The notes under the pieces: generated by a model | Told to the model about the DNA's origin: nothing | What the model saw: only the letters and a program-made list of their open reading frames with translations | The model's database searches: none | Translations under genes and position numbers: made by a program | NCBI GenBank assembly: GCA_902573725.1 | Contig: CACGLE010000004.1 | Location: 1-64,000 of the forward strand | DNA length: 64,000 bases | Origin: an uncultured SAR116 cluster alpha proteobacterium | GTDB taxonomy: Bacteria; Pseudomonadota; Alphaproteobacteria; Puniceispirillales; Puniceispirillaceae | Reading direction: 5' to 3' | Part shown: in pieces, positions 18,062 to 27,518 of the stretch | How positions within the stretch are numbered: the first letter of the stretch is position 1 | How the letters are laid out: each line of letters starts with the position of its first letter

Positions 18062-19080
18062 GAGAATTTATTTGCTATATCAGCGAATTTCTGGGAAGTA
18101 TTACTCATTGTTTTTGCTGTATTAATTGCAGCAATTAAACTTTCAGCATTAGCAATATTTTTGCCTGCTATATCATATGCAGTGCCATGATCAGGGGACG
18201 TACGAATAAAATCTAAACCAAGTGTAATGTTAACTGTTTTTGCAAAATCTAGAGCCTTCACAACTGGAAGAACTTGGTCATGATACATTCCAATCACACA
18301 GTCATATTTCTGGCGAGCTTCTAAATGAAATAAACTATCGGCAGATAGCGGTCCTCGTATACTTACACCCTCTCTTTGAAGCTTTAAAATAGCAGGTTTT
18401 ATCACTTTTAAATCTTCATTTCCAAGACTGCCATTTTCACCAGCGTGTGGGTTTAATCCGCATACCACTATTTTTGGATCTGAAATACCAAAAAATTTGA
18501 TTAAGTTTCTTCTTGCTACCACAATTGTTTGATAGATTAAATTAGATGTGAGCTTTTTCGGTATTTCTGCTACCGCATTGTGAATTGTAACTGGAATTAC
18601 TCTTAAATATTTATTTGCCAACATCATAACAGGTTGTTTTTCTTGCTTTGATAAGAATGCTAAGAACTCGGTATGACCAGGGAAATTGAAGCCAGCTTGA
18701 TATAAAATAAATTTGTTAATGGGATTTGTTACTAAAGCACAGGCATTTCCTTTTTTTACCTGTTTAACGGCAATTTCAATAGCCTTAAGGATAGTATTGC
18801 TATTTGCATCATTTGGTTTTCCTGCAATTACTTCTGCAGGCCATTTAATCTCTAAAATAGATAAAGTGTTTTGTTCAAAATCTTGGTCAGGATGCCACAT
18901 ACGAATATTTAAATCCAAACCCAATTCAGCAGAAAGTTTTTCCATATGTTTCGGATCAGCAACTGTTACGAAGTGATGCTGGGAATTAAGTGCAGCTTTC
19001 AACGTTATCTCAGGTCCAATCCCACAAGGATCTCCCGACGTTACTATAACCGGTTTTTTTGATGTATCTTCGGCGCTCAT
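18058..19080 (-). CDS. pdxA: 4-hydroxythreonine-4-phosphate dehydrogenase
   Basis: PdxA oxidises 4-phosphohydroxythreonine in the DXP-dependent vitamin B6 pathway. The 340 residues contain SGDPCGIGPEI at the N-terminus, the metal-binding His in FPGHTEFLA, and YHDQVLPVVK and TSPDHGTAYDIAG near the C-terminus. It overlaps surA by one base and rsmA by four, so the three are translated as a unit. Confidence 0.96.
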   Translation of the reverse strand: MSAEDTSKKPVIVTSGDPCGIGPEITLKAALNSQHHFVTVADPKHMEKLSAELGLDLNIRMWHPDQDFEQNTLSILEIKWPAEVIAGKPNDANSNTILKAIEIAVKQVKKGNACALVTNPINKFILYQAGFNFPGHTEFLAFLSKQEKQPVMMLANKYLRVIPVTIHNAVAEIPKKLTSNLIYQTIVVARRNLIKFFGISDPKIVVCGLNPHAGENGSLGNEDLKVIKPAILKLQREGVSIRGPLSADSLFHLEARQKYDCVIGMYHDQVLPVVKALDFAKTVNITLGLDFIRTSPDHGTAYDIAGKNIANAESLIAAINTAKTMSNTSQKFADIANKFS

Positions 19081-20423
19081 TACATTTTTAGTTCTATACT
19101 TGCAGTTCTTCTAAGTCGCATTAAGTATCGAAGACTTAAAACTGAATATAATTTGTTGAATTCGGCTTCTTTCAATTTTTCTAATGATGGGATATCTGCA
19201 TCCATCTTTCTTCTATCACAAATCATAAATACCGCTAGTTCGTTATCATAAGTATGTATGACGTCGCTTATTTCACGAACTTTTAAACCAAGAACTAATT
19301 CTTTGAAAGAATTCTCTAGTTGTTCAATTACAACATTGTTTATTTTACTTGCTACATTGCTACCATAAGTTTCATGAAATCTTTTTAATTTAGAACATGA
19401 ATTGATGTTTGCTGTCTCTTTTTTAAATTTAGAGATTTGTTTTTCTATTTCTCTATCAGAGAGGTTTTCCGGGAGCGATATCACGGCTCGTGTGATAGAA
19501 ACCCTATCTAGTACAGGGTCATTGAAACCTAAATTTCTAAGGCCTTCTAATTTAAAAATATAAAAAAAATCATTGGAGGTCACTGAAACAATATTTTTTT
19601 TTGAAAGTAGTCCATTTTCAATGACGTTCTGGATATCGGCAGGAAGTCTTTTTGCCTGTACCCATCCAATGTTTCCTCCATTTTTCGAACTTGCTGACAT
19701 GGAATATTGGGCTGCTATCGCATTAAAATCAGCACCTTGATCTATTGACTCTTTTAATTGCTCAGATAGCTTGCGGGTTTGTTCTAATGGTCTGGAGGGA
19801 ATAGGCATCAAAACAATTTCAGAAATTTTATACTGTGGTGCAGACAAATCATTCATTAATCGTTTTTGCTCTGATTTGGCGAGCGTTTCAATTTGTGAGA
19901 ATTGTCGTTTAAATTTTGTAGTTAAGACATCTGCCCAAATAATATCCGCTTTAATTTGGTCAAGTGCTGTTGAAATTTGTATGCCAGCTGCCCGCAATCT
20001 TTCCGTAGCACTAAGAATTTCACTTCCATAAATATTTTCAAAAAATGAACGTGCAGTAATTTCTGCATTTTCTAAAGAGCTTGGATTTATGGAGACACCA
20101 GCTTGTATCTTTAGTGCTTCATCTATAAGCATTTCAAGGGCTTCCTGGCGATATTTTGTAACATTTTCAGGGTTATTTTTTTTCCCTGTTGTGAAAATTA
20201 ATAATTTAACCTTATTTTGCAGGTCAATTGAGGAAATTGCAACACCATTTACAACCGCAACAATAGAAGCCTTTGTTCCTGCAATTGCAGGATTTATCAA
20301 TGTTGCAAACGCGAGAAATGTTAGCGAGAAAAAAGTGGGCAATAATATCAACTTGATCATTTTTACCATAGAAACGATATTATAGTTAATAGAATTTTCT
20401 CTAATGTTCGATGAAAAATTCAA
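19080..20423 (-). CDS. surA: SurA-like periplasmic peptidyl-prolyl isomerase
   Basis: SurA is a periplasmic chaperone for outer-membrane proteins. The 447-residue reading frame starts with an ATG overlapping the lptG stop (ATGA), giving an 18-21 residue polar lead before a clear signal peptide (LPTFFSLTFLAFA, cleavage near PAIAG). Starts at 20369 or 20360 would give a more usual signal. An N-terminal SurA-type domain (VVNGVAISSIDLQNKV) is followed by one recognisable parvulin domain near residues 195-305, containing SSKNGGNIGWV. The second parvulin repeat is not obvious. Confidence 0.85.
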   Translation of the reverse strand: MNFSSNIRENSINYNIVSMVKMIKLILLPTFFSLTFLAFATLINPAIAGTKASIVAVVNGVAISSIDLQNKVKLLIFTTGKKNNPENVTKYRQEALEMLIDEALKIQAGVSINPSSLENAEITARSFFENIYGSEILSATERLRAAGIQISTALDQIKADIIWADVLTTKFKRQFSQIETLAKSEQKRLMNDLSAPQYKISEIVLMPIPSRPLEQTRKLSEQLKESIDQGADFNAIAAQYSMSASSKNGGNIGWVQAKRLPADIQNVIENGLLSKKNIVSVTSNDFFYIFKLEGLRNLGFNDPVLDRVSITRAVISLPENLSDREIEKQISKFKKETANINSCSKLKRFHETYGSNVASKINNVVIEQLENSFKELVLGLKVREISDVIHTYDNELAVFMICDRRKMDADIPSLEKLKEAEFNKLYSVLSLRYLMRLRRTASIELKM

Positions 20424-21526
20424 TGTTCATCTCCACGAGCAAGAAAAAAACCACTTATAGTGAAAATTAAAATTGAAGGAAGCCATCCCGCAATAAACTC
20501 TGGTAGCCTAGAATTATGACCAAGTAAAAAAATTAAGTCTGAGATGAAGTGATATAAAAAACTTGCCGCCAGTCCAAGAACAATAATGCGTATTCTTTTC
20601 TGGTTTCCAAAATTCAGCAATGTGAAGCTGGCGGCAAGCAGAGCAAGGCCAACAAGTTGAAGTGGTAGCGCTAAAGTTTTATGAAATTGCACTCGTAGTT
20701 CTTCTACAGGAATCCCAGCAGTTTTTAATGTATCTATATAATCAGATAATTCGTATATACTAATAGTTTTCAGAGGTCTTCCGGCATTAACCATAATAGA
20801 ATTTTCCAAAGTTGACTTTGGGTTAAAATCTTTTAAAGCCTCTACCTGTCCATCTTGAGTTATTCGTCTTGGTGTATCAAATAACCATAATCCACTGCTA
20901 AGTCTCATAGAGTTTGCTGTAATTAGCCATTTTAACCCTCCAGAATCATTAAGTACATATAATATCGGATTAAAAATTATTGCCTTCTCAGTATCCATAC
21001 TTGAGCCATTGATAATTACTTTATCATTTAAAAATGTATCTCTGAGCCAAATCCCAGAAGCTGATATAGACACGAGATTGTTCTTTTTATTTTTAAAAAC
21101 TGAATTAATCTGTGAATCATGTTGTTGGCTTATTATAGCTGATATTGGATTAAAAATTAGAATATGGCAAAAGCCAATTAAGCTTACTGTTAATATTATA
21201 GGAAATAAGGTTTGCCAGATATTTTGACCAAAACTTCTAATTGCGATAATTTGTTTAGATTTTGTCCAGAAATAGAAGCAAATTGCAGAGCCAAATAATA
21301 GTCCGAAAGGAAGAATCTCATCAAATAGGGTAGGTAAATTCAATAAACCTAGCAGAAATATTTTAAAATTAGAAACATCTAAACCATGCCGAGATACTCT
21401 CTGGAACAATTCCACAAAATTAATCAGAGAGACAAAACACAATAATATAAATATTGTACTACTAACCCAAGCTAGATAGTTTTTAGCTAAATAAATGGTG
21501 ATGGTTAGAGATGGAAACCAGGTCAT
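20420..21526 (-). CDS. lptG: LPS export permease LptG
   Basis: LptG forms, with LptF and LptB, the ABC transporter that extracts LPS from the inner membrane. The 368 residues have the family layout: two or three N-terminal TM helices (YLAKNYLAWVSSTIFILLC), a periplasmic beta-jellyroll at about 130-260, and three C-terminal TM helices. It overlaps both lptF and surA with ATGA junctions. Being second in the pair supports LptG over LptF. Confidence 0.9.
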   Translation of the reverse strand: MTWFPSLTITIYLAKNYLAWVSSTIFILLCFVSLINFVELFQRVSRHGLDVSNFKIFLLGLLNLPTLFDEILPFGLLFGSAICFYFWTKSKQIIAIRSFGQNIWQTLFPIILTVSLIGFCHILIFNPISAIISQQHDSQINSVFKNKKNNLVSISASGIWLRDTFLNDKVIINGSSMDTEKAIIFNPILYVLNDSGGLKWLITANSMRLSSGLWLFDTPRRITQDGQVEALKDFNPKSTLENSIMVNAGRPLKTISIYELSDYIDTLKTAGIPVEELRVQFHKTLALPLQLVGLALLAASFTLLNFGNQKRIRIIVLGLAASFLYHFISDLIFLLGHNSRLPEFIAGWLPSILIFTISGFFLARGDEH

Positions 21527-22653
21527 TCCTTGAGCTCCGCTAATTGAAACAGTAATAGTTTATCTTTCTGACTACTACTAATAATACTTAAAAAGCCAAT
21601 AATTATTGGTACAATTGGAATGAGATACATTGAAGGCCATAAAAATGGATAATTAATAACAACAGACTTACTTATAATATAGATGATTTGAATACCTAAT
21701 CCAAGAATACCTGCGAGCATCAAACGTTTGGTATTACTTATTTGCTTAGAAAGACGGTAAAAAAATAAAGCAATTGCTGTTATGGATAAAGAAATTACGA
21801 TTAGAGGTGATGATAATCTGTAATGACCCTCAGCATACCTTTGTCTCCAATAGCGATCATTTAAAGCTAGCTCGCGTTTAAACAGATTTTTAATTGGCTC
21901 CTCATTTGAATCTTTTACACGGGTCAAAGCAACCTGTTTTTCATTTGCTCTAGCTATGCTCAGTGTGTAACTATCGAATGATAGGGTTGTACTTTTCCGC
22001 AGTTCAACGCTTGCTTCAGTTCTCTGGCCTGATAATAGGACCACCACCGGTTTATTTTCTAATGTTGTAAACTCTCCAGATTTAGCTGTAAAAGTTACAT
22101 GGTTTTTATTATCTCGTCTGTCCTGAATAAAAACATGACCAACCTTACTTTGTGAGTATTTTTCACCAATAAAAATAGTTAAATTTTTGTCAATATCTAT
22201 AAAAACATTATCTTGAATTAGCAGCTTCGGTATAGTGTTTCGAACATCATCCTGCACATTTTTAAATTTGGAAAAACTATATGGGAGAATAACTAGAGAG
22301 TTAAAAAATAAAATGCTAGACAATAGTAAACTGAAAAAAATTGGTGCAACAGAAACTTGTAAAGGACTTAACCCGACAGCATGCATTACAACAATTTCTC
22401 TGTCTGAGAGAAAACGATGAAGCGTCCATAAAATGGCGATGAATGCAGATAGGGGCATGATTACTACTAACCAGAGTGGTGCTGCTAAAAAAGAATAACG
22501 CAAAAAATCAAAAAATGAAGCACCCTGAGTGATCACTACGTCTAAAATACGTAATGATTGATTTAACCAAATTACCGCCATTAAACTGCTCAGTATAATT
22601 AGCCATATTCCTAATATATGTTTCAAGAAATATTTGTTTATCTGGTTGTTCAT
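21523..22653 (-). CDS. lptF: LPS export permease LptF
   Basis: This is the LptF half of the LPS transporter, 376 residues with N-terminal TM helices, a central periplasmic domain and C-terminal TM helices. The segment LHRFLSDREIVVMHAVGLSP near residue 75 is the coupling helix region conserved in LptF/LptG. It is the first gene of a five-gene minus-strand operon and is divergent from pepA, with a 199-base spacer between them. Confidence 0.91.
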   Translation of the reverse strand: MNNQINKYFLKHILGIWLIILSSLMAVIWLNQSLRILDVVITQGASFFDFLRYSFLAAPLWLVVIMPLSAFIAILWTLHRFLSDREIVVMHAVGLSPLQVSVAPIFFSLLLSSILFFNSLVILPYSFSKFKNVQDDVRNTIPKLLIQDNVFIDIDKNLTIFIGEKYSQSKVGHVFIQDRRDNKNHVTFTAKSGEFTTLENKPVVVLLSGQRTEASVELRKSTTLSFDSYTLSIARANEKQVALTRVKDSNEEPIKNLFKRELALNDRYWRQRYAEGHYRLSSPLIVISLSITAIALFFYRLSKQISNTKRLMLAGILGLGIQIIYIISKSVVINYPFLWPSMYLIPIVPIIIGFLSIISSSQKDKLLLFQLAELKE

Positions 22654-22738
22654 TCAAATGCCAAGTATAAAATTGTATTGTGTTTTAATCACATTTTTAA
22701 AAGTTTGGACATAACAATTTTAACATAATTTATTAGGT

Positions 22739-22763
22739 TAATCGATGTTTTCAAATCGATTTA
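22739..22763. promoter_or_regulatory. Paired ATCGAT palindromes in the lptF/pepA spacer
   Basis: Two ATCGAT palindromes, each preceded by an A, are separated by about eight bases in the divergent promoter region. A symmetric pair like this could be an operator for a dimeric regulator affecting lptF, pepA or both. No regulator is identified, and chance occurrence in AT-rich DNA is possible. Confidence 0.25.
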
Positions 22764-22852
22764 TATTGCAAATGTTATTTTCAAACTTCATATATCTATC
22801 GTAACTCAAAAAATACACAGCATGCCCACTAATAATTAATAGGAAATAAAAA

Positions 22853-24313
22853 ATGAGTTTTCTTTTTACAGCATCTTTTTCAACCAAACCAAAGAGCAAA
22901 GCTACCGTCATTTGTGTAAATAATGAGCTTAAAATTTTTCAAAGTTTGGAAAAAGATTTGGCTGATAAGATTTATGCATATATGAGCAGGGTATCGTTTG
23001 AAGCAAAAAATGGTAATTTCTTATCCTTTTTTCCGGATGATATGAATGTTCTAATTGGTGGAGTGGGAAAAGGCCAATTTAATTTGGCTGAGGCTGAAAA
23101 ATGGGGTAGTGAGCTTTATAAATCAATGATTAAAGCACCTTTTAACACAATTACTTTCTCTCCGGTAAAACTAGAAGATGAAATTTTAGAGGGTATTTTG
23201 TTGGGGGCAATACTAACCTCTTATGAATTCAATAAATATTTTACTAAGAAAAAGGCTATTTCACCAGAGGTGCATCTAGAAATTACTGGGATTGAAAAAA
23301 AACGTTTTGATAAAATTTGGAAAAGTGTAAAGGCAATGGCTAAGGGAGTGCATTTGGCACGCGACCTATCTTCTGAGCCAGCAAATATTCTATACCCTGC
23401 AACTTTTGTTGAAAGATGCCAGCGGCTTAAAGATATGAATTTGACAGTTTCTGTTTTAACAGAAGATGAAATGGAAGACTTAGGCATGGGTGCGCTCCTC
23501 GGCGTTGGCCAAGGTAGCATTCGCGATTCTGCTGTCGTGATAATGGAGTGGAATGGAGGAGGTAAAGAGGCTCCTTTGGCGTTAGTGGGTAAAGGTGTAT
23601 GTTTCGATACGGGGGGCATCTCCATCAAATCTGCCAGAGGGATGGAAGATATGAAGTGGGATATGGGGGGTGCAGCTGCAGTAACTGGAGCTATGTGCGC
23701 TATTGCGGGGCGTAATTTAAAGAAAAATGTGGTTGGTATAATTGGTCTTGTGGAAAATATGCCGGATGGAAATGCACAACGGCCCGGAGATGTGGTGACA
23801 TCTATGTCGGGACAAACTATAGAAGTTATTAATACTGATGCAGAGGGGCGTCTCGTGCTAGCTGATGTTCTCACCTATGTTCAAAAAGAATATAACCCAG
23901 AGGCAATAATCGACCTTGCGACTTTGACTGGGGCTATTATTGTTTCTTTAGGTAAAGAATATGCTGGTTTATTTTCTAATAGTAATAAGCTATGTGAGCA
24001 GATTGTTCAGGCAGGCCAGAAAGTATCTGAGAAAAGTTGGCGGATGCCAATGGAGGAAGCCTATAATAAACAACTTGCATCGCATATCGCAGATATGAAA
24101 AATATTGGTGGTGCTTTTGGAGGTTCTATCACTGCTGCTTGTTTTTTGAATAGATTTATAAAAAATAATACACCTTGGGCTCATCTTGACATTGCTGGAA
24201 AGGCTTGGTCCGATAAACCAGTTACCAGTGTACCAAAAGGAGCAACAGGTTATGGAGTAAGATTGCTTAATCAAGTAATAGACGATTGGCAACCAATTAA
24301 TGATGGTCAATAA
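22853..24313 (+). CDS. pepA: Leucyl aminopeptidase (M17)
   Basis: PepA is a hexameric zinc/manganese aminopeptidase and, in some bacteria, a DNA-binding architectural protein. The 486 residues have a divergent N-terminal domain and the M17 catalytic domain with VGKGVCFDTGGISIK, KWDMGGAAAV and the signature NTDAEGRLVLAD. A ribosome site AGGA lies upstream. The holC start codon directly abuts its stop. Confidence 0.95.
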   Translation: MSFLFTASFSTKPKSKATVICVNNELKIFQSLEKDLADKIYAYMSRVSFEAKNGNFLSFFPDDMNVLIGGVGKGQFNLAEAEKWGSELYKSMIKAPFNTITFSPVKLEDEILEGILLGAILTSYEFNKYFTKKKAISPEVHLEITGIEKKRFDKIWKSVKAMAKGVHLARDLSSEPANILYPATFVERCQRLKDMNLTVSVLTEDEMEDLGMGALLGVGQGSIRDSAVVIMEWNGGGKEAPLALVGKGVCFDTGGISIKSARGMEDMKWDMGGAAAVTGAMCAIAGRNLKKNVVGIIGLVENMPDGNAQRPGDVVTSMSGQTIEVINTDAEGRLVLADVLTYVQKEYNPEAIIDLATLTGAIIVSLGKEYAGLFSNSNKLCEQIVQAGQKVSEKSWRMPMEEAYNKQLASHIADMKNIGGAFGGSITAACFLNRFIKNNTPWAHLDIAGKAWSDKPVTSVPKGATGYGVRLLNQVIDDWQPINDGQ

Positions 24314-24781
24314 GTGAGAGCAATATTGCATCAATTTGATTTCTATAATTTAATAAGTAGTGATTATTTCAGACCAGCAATGCAAATTGCAGAAAAAGTG
24401 TTAGAAAATGCTAATAAGTTATTAATCATAGCTCCTGAAAATGAGTTGCCTTATTGGAGCACAAAGTTATGGACTGATAAAAAAGATAGTTTTATTGCTC
24501 ATGGTATGGGAGAGGATGATGTTTCAGATTTTGCTCCTATTTGGTTATCCTCTTCGATTGAAAATAATCCAATAAATGCAGAATTTGTAGTGCTAACGAA
24601 TGGTCTGGGTTTAGAAAGTTTTAGTTCCTTTAAACGTGTGTTTTATTTATTTGACGGCTCTTCAAAAGCAGCATTAGCTGAAGCCAAAACTCAATGGCAA
24701 AAATGGTCCTCTAATCCTCAACATATTTGTCGTTATTTTATTCAGGATGAAAAAGGTAGATGGCAAGTTAGCAATTTATAA
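24314..24781 (+). CDS. holC: DNA polymerase III chi subunit
   Basis: HolC links the clamp loader to SSB at the replication fork. The 155-residue protein starts with GTG placed immediately after the pepA TAA. Family features are the N-terminal FDFYNL, VLENANKLLIIAPENELPYWSTKLWT, and the late RVFYLFDGSSKAALAEAKTQW helix. The pepA-holC pairing is standard in proteobacteria. A weak ribosome site and a touching start suggest coupled translation. Confidence 0.9.
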   Translation: MRAILHQFDFYNLISSDYFRPAMQIAEKVLENANKLLIIAPENELPYWSTKLWTDKKDSFIAHGMGEDDVSDFAPIWLSSSIENNPINAEFVVLTNGLGLESFSSFKRVFYLFDGSSKAALAEAKTQWQKWSSNPQHICRYFIQDEKGRWQVSNL

Positions 24782-24948
24782 GCAAAATTTAAGGAGAAAT
24801 TTAAATAAATTTAAAAAGTGTATAAATGGAGGTTTGTTTTTTGAGCAATTTGCTGTAAACAAGCAGAAGCAATGAATTTATTAAAATATTTTCGTTAAAA
24901 TTTGCTAAAACAAAAGCTACTTTTTGTAATATTTTTTGGGGATATTTC

Positions 24949-25371
24949 ATGACTATGCAACGCACATTTTCAATTATTAAGCCGGACGCAACTAGACGCA
25001 ATCTGACTGGAGCAATTAATTCAAAAATAGAGGCTAGTGGCTTACGAATAATTGCTCAGAAGCGAATACATATGTCTGATCACGAAGCGAGAGAGTTTTA
25101 CGCTATCCATGCCGAAAGGCCATTTTATAATGATTTGGTATCTTTTATGACTTCTGGCCCGGTTGTGGTGCAAGTGCTTGAGGGACAAAATGCGGTTACC
25201 GCATACAGAGAGGTGATGGGTTCGACTAATCCTTCTGAAGCAGCAGATGGAACCATAAGGAAAGAATTTGCCGAAGGCATAGAGGCGAATTCAGTTCATG
25301 GTTCTGACAGCATTGAAAATGCGTCAATCGAAATTGCATATTTTTTCACTAATGAAGAGATTGTGGGTTAA
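24949..25371 (+). CDS. ndk: Nucleoside diphosphate kinase
   Basis: Ndk balances nucleoside triphosphates by ping-pong transfer through a phosphohistidine. The 140 residues contain [12 protein letters not shown] at the N-terminus and the active His117 in ANSVHGSDS. The sequence is close to the family consensus throughout. It is probably a separate transcript from pepA-holC, since 167 AT-rich bases without a gene precede it, and a terminator candidate follows. Confidence 0.97.
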   Translation: MTMQRTFSIIKPDATRRNLTGAINSKIEASGLRIIAQKRIHMSDHEAREFYAIHAERPFYNDLVSFMTSGPVVVQVLEGQNAVTAYREVMGSTNPSEAADGTIRKEFAEGIEANSVHGSDSIENASIEIAYFFTNEEIVG

Positions 25372-25417
25372 ATCACCAGGGTGTTTAAGGTAACTAAATT
25401 ATTTAGCATAGAATTAT

Positions 25418-25441
25418 ATTGGGTGGTTCCCAATTGTTTTA
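25418..25441 (+). terminator. Candidate terminator after ndk
   Basis: A perfect 6-bp stem ATTGGG/CCCAAT at 25418-25434 with a five-base loop is followed by TGTTTTA. It lies about 45 bases after the ndk stop and just before the convergent oxidase subunit IV gene. The stem is short, so termination may be partial. Confidence 0.5.
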
Positions 25442-25447
25442 CGATTA

Positions 25448-25579
25448 TCAAAGAAGAAAAACAGCCATTAAGATTAAAATTGTAACAACACCCGCAATTA
25501 CAATTTTTGATAGTGAGAGAAAACTCTCATAAAAAGAGAGATGATTGGTAGCCTGCTTATCAAAATTATCGGTTTTCAT
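25448..25579 (-). CDS. aa3-type cytochrome c oxidase subunit IV (43 residues)
   Basis: This very short gene encodes 43 residues: a polar N-terminal half ending in HLSFYESFLSL and one hydrophobic helix of about 20 residues ending MAVFLL. That layout matches the bacterial aa3-oxidase subunit IV family (PF07835), a single-helix accessory subunit found in alphaproteobacteria. A GAGGT ribosome site lies 11 bases upstream of the ATG. It stands alone, away from the main cox genes, as is often the case. Family assignment is by pattern only. Confidence 0.7.
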   Translation of the reverse strand: MKTDNFDKQATNHLSFYESFLSLSKIVIAGVVTILILMAVFLL

Positions 25580-25652
25580 TGTATATATTTACCTCATAAA
25601 ATAGATGTGTATGATTTTATAGTGCCCTTAAAAAAAAATATACGCAATCAGT

Positions 25653-26333
25653 TTAATTATGATTTTTGATCAGTAAATAAGGTTTGATTGATATATTTCT
25701 ATTTATAATTTCACCATCAAGTAATGGTGGAACTCTGCGCCAAGTTACTTTGTTTAATTTGATTTCAAGATATTTTTTTACAAGTGACTCTAATATTAAT
25801 GGATACAAAATATGCTCTTCCTGAAGTATGCGGTGTTCTAATGTTTCAACTGTATCATTGGCTAAAACTCTAATTTCGGACTGAGCTATAATGGGACCAT
25901 CGTCGAGCTTATTGGTAACCACATGAACTGTTGTTCCATGTGTTTTGTTACCAGCTTTTAAAGCTCTTAAGTGTGTATTTAACCCTTTAAATTTTGGCAG
26001 TAAAGAAGGATGTATATTAATAATTTTACCTGAAAACTTCTCAACAAAATTGCTAGAAAGTATAGCCATATAGCCTGCTAGCAAGATCCAGTCAGGATTA
26101 TGTTTCTCAAGTTCTAAGATAAGTGCTAATTCATGATCGAATTTACTTTCATAGTCAAACTGGTTTATTAGCCTTGTTGGGATATTATTTTCGTCAGCGA
26201 GAGTAAGACCAGCGGATTTTTTATTTGCGATTACACATGCTACTTGACAATCTAGATTTTTTCTTTCAACTGCATTTATCAGTGAAACCATATTGCTTCC
26301 GCGTCCAGAAATTAGGATAGCAATCTTAATCAT
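25653..26333 (-). CDS. purN: Phosphoribosylglycinamide formyltransferase
   Basis: PurN transfers a formyl group from 10-formyl-THF to GAR. The 226 residues have ISGRGSNMVSLI at the N-terminus, INIHPSLLPKFKG with the catalytic His and adjacent Asn, and VTNKLDDGPII with the catalytic Asp. The C-terminus is about 15 residues longer than usual and ends in a polar, basic stretch. It follows purM by 28 bases. Confidence 0.95.
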   Translation of the reverse strand: MIKIAILISGRGSNMVSLINAVERKNLDCQVACVIANKKSAGLTLADENNIPTRLINQFDYESKFDHELALILELEKHNPDWILLAGYMAILSSNFVEKFSGKIINIHPSLLPKFKGLNTHLRALKAGNKTHGTTVHVVTNKLDDGPIIAQSEIRVLANDTVETLEHRILQEEHILYPLILESLVKKYLEIKLNKVTWRRVPPLLDGEIINRNISIKPYLLIKNHN

Positions 26334-26361
26334 TATTACTTTTTTTCAAATTTTTCATTTA

Positions 26362-27435
26362 TTAACGCCAAGAAGTTTCAGTATCCTCAATGATTACGGA
26401 CTCTTGGTTACGTTTTTCCATCTGTCCGGCTATCCAAGCGTCTTCTCCAGTTTCCTTAATAGCGTTAAGAAGTTTATCAGCTTTGTCTTCTTGAACAAAA
26501 ATTATACCTCCGATACCACAATTAAATGTGCGTGCAAATTCATTATCAGAGATATTACTTGCCAATTTAATCCATTGGAATACAGGCAATAAGGGTCGAT
26601 GCTTTACAGATAGTCTGAGGCATAAATCTTTACTAAAGCATCTTGGAGGGTTTTCTAATAAACCACCTCCGGTGATATGACAAAACCCTGTTACACCTCC
26701 AAATGATAGAGCAGCTTTTACCGTACTTATATAAATGCGCGTTGGTGTAAGTAGACTCATTGCAAGTGATTTATTTTTGTTGAATGGTGAAGGGTCATTA
26801 TAATTTAGATTTTCTCTATCAATTAAATTTCGAATAAGTGAAAAACCATTCGCATGAACACCTGATGATGGTAAGGCAATGGCTACATCACCTAATTTTA
26901 CCATGTCTGGGGTTAATACTTGCTCTCTTTCAACTGCTCCAACACAAAATCCAGCTAAATCATATTGTCCATAATTATAAATGCCAGGCATTTCTGCGGT
27001 TTCACCGCCTATAAGAGCGCAGCCTGCTTTGACACATCCATCTGCGATACCTGCTACAACTTCTGTTGCTACTTCAATTTCTAGCTTGCTGGTGGCAAAA
27101 TAATCTAGAAAAAATAACGGTAAGGCACCTTGAGCTAACAAGTCGTTGGCGCACATGGCCACTAGGTCAATACCGAGACCTCTATGTATTTTACTTTTGT
27201 GGGCTATCTCTAACTTAGTGCCTACACCATCTGTTGCGGCTACTAATATAGGGTCCGAAAAGCCGGTATTTTTTAAATCAAAAAAGCCTCCAAAACCTCC
27301 AAGCTCTGCTCTGCTTCCTTTGGTATTTGTTCTTTTTGCGTGAGGTTTTATGGCTTCGACGAGTGTATTTCCGGCATCAATGTCCACGCCTGAATTTAAA
27401 TAAGTTATGGGAGATGGATTGATTTTTTTATCCAT
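26362..27435 (-). CDS. purM: Phosphoribosylformylglycinamidine cyclo-ligase
   Basis: PurM closes the imidazole ring to form AIR. From the ATG at 27435, which has an AAGG ribosome site, the protein has 357 residues; an ATG 27 bases further upstream lacks one. Motifs include YLNSGVDIDAGN, the DGVGTKLEIA segment, GGETAEMPG and HITGGGLLENPPR. It heads a purM-purN operon and is divergent from the DUF2066 gene. Confidence 0.95.
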   Translation of the reverse strand: MDKKINPSPITYLNSGVDIDAGNTLVEAIKPHAKRTNTKGSRAELGGFGGFFDLKNTGFSDPILVAATDGVGTKLEIAHKSKIHRGLGIDLVAMCANDLLAQGALPLFFLDYFATSKLEIEVATEVVAGIADGCVKAGCALIGGETAEMPGIYNYGQYDLAGFCVGAVEREQVLTPDMVKLGDVAIALPSSGVHANGFSLIRNLIDRENLNYNDPSPFNKNKSLAMSLLTPTRIYISTVKAALSFGGVTGFCHITGGGLLENPPRCFSKDLCLRLSVKHRPLLPVFQWIKLASNISDNEFARTFNCGIGGIIFVQEDKADKLLNAIKETGEDAWIAGQMEKRNQESVIIEDTETSWR

Positions 27436-27518
27436 GCTGATCAGACCTTGATAATATGTCATATTATAATGTAATTTATACCTAAGTGGTTTTAATTCAT
27501 AGCATTAGGAATTGCAAA

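Noticed and set aside
23221-23874. 217-residue antisense frame within pepA
   Set aside because: It lies wholly opposite a well-supported aminopeptidase, in a frame that mirrors its codon pattern, and has no recognisable domain.
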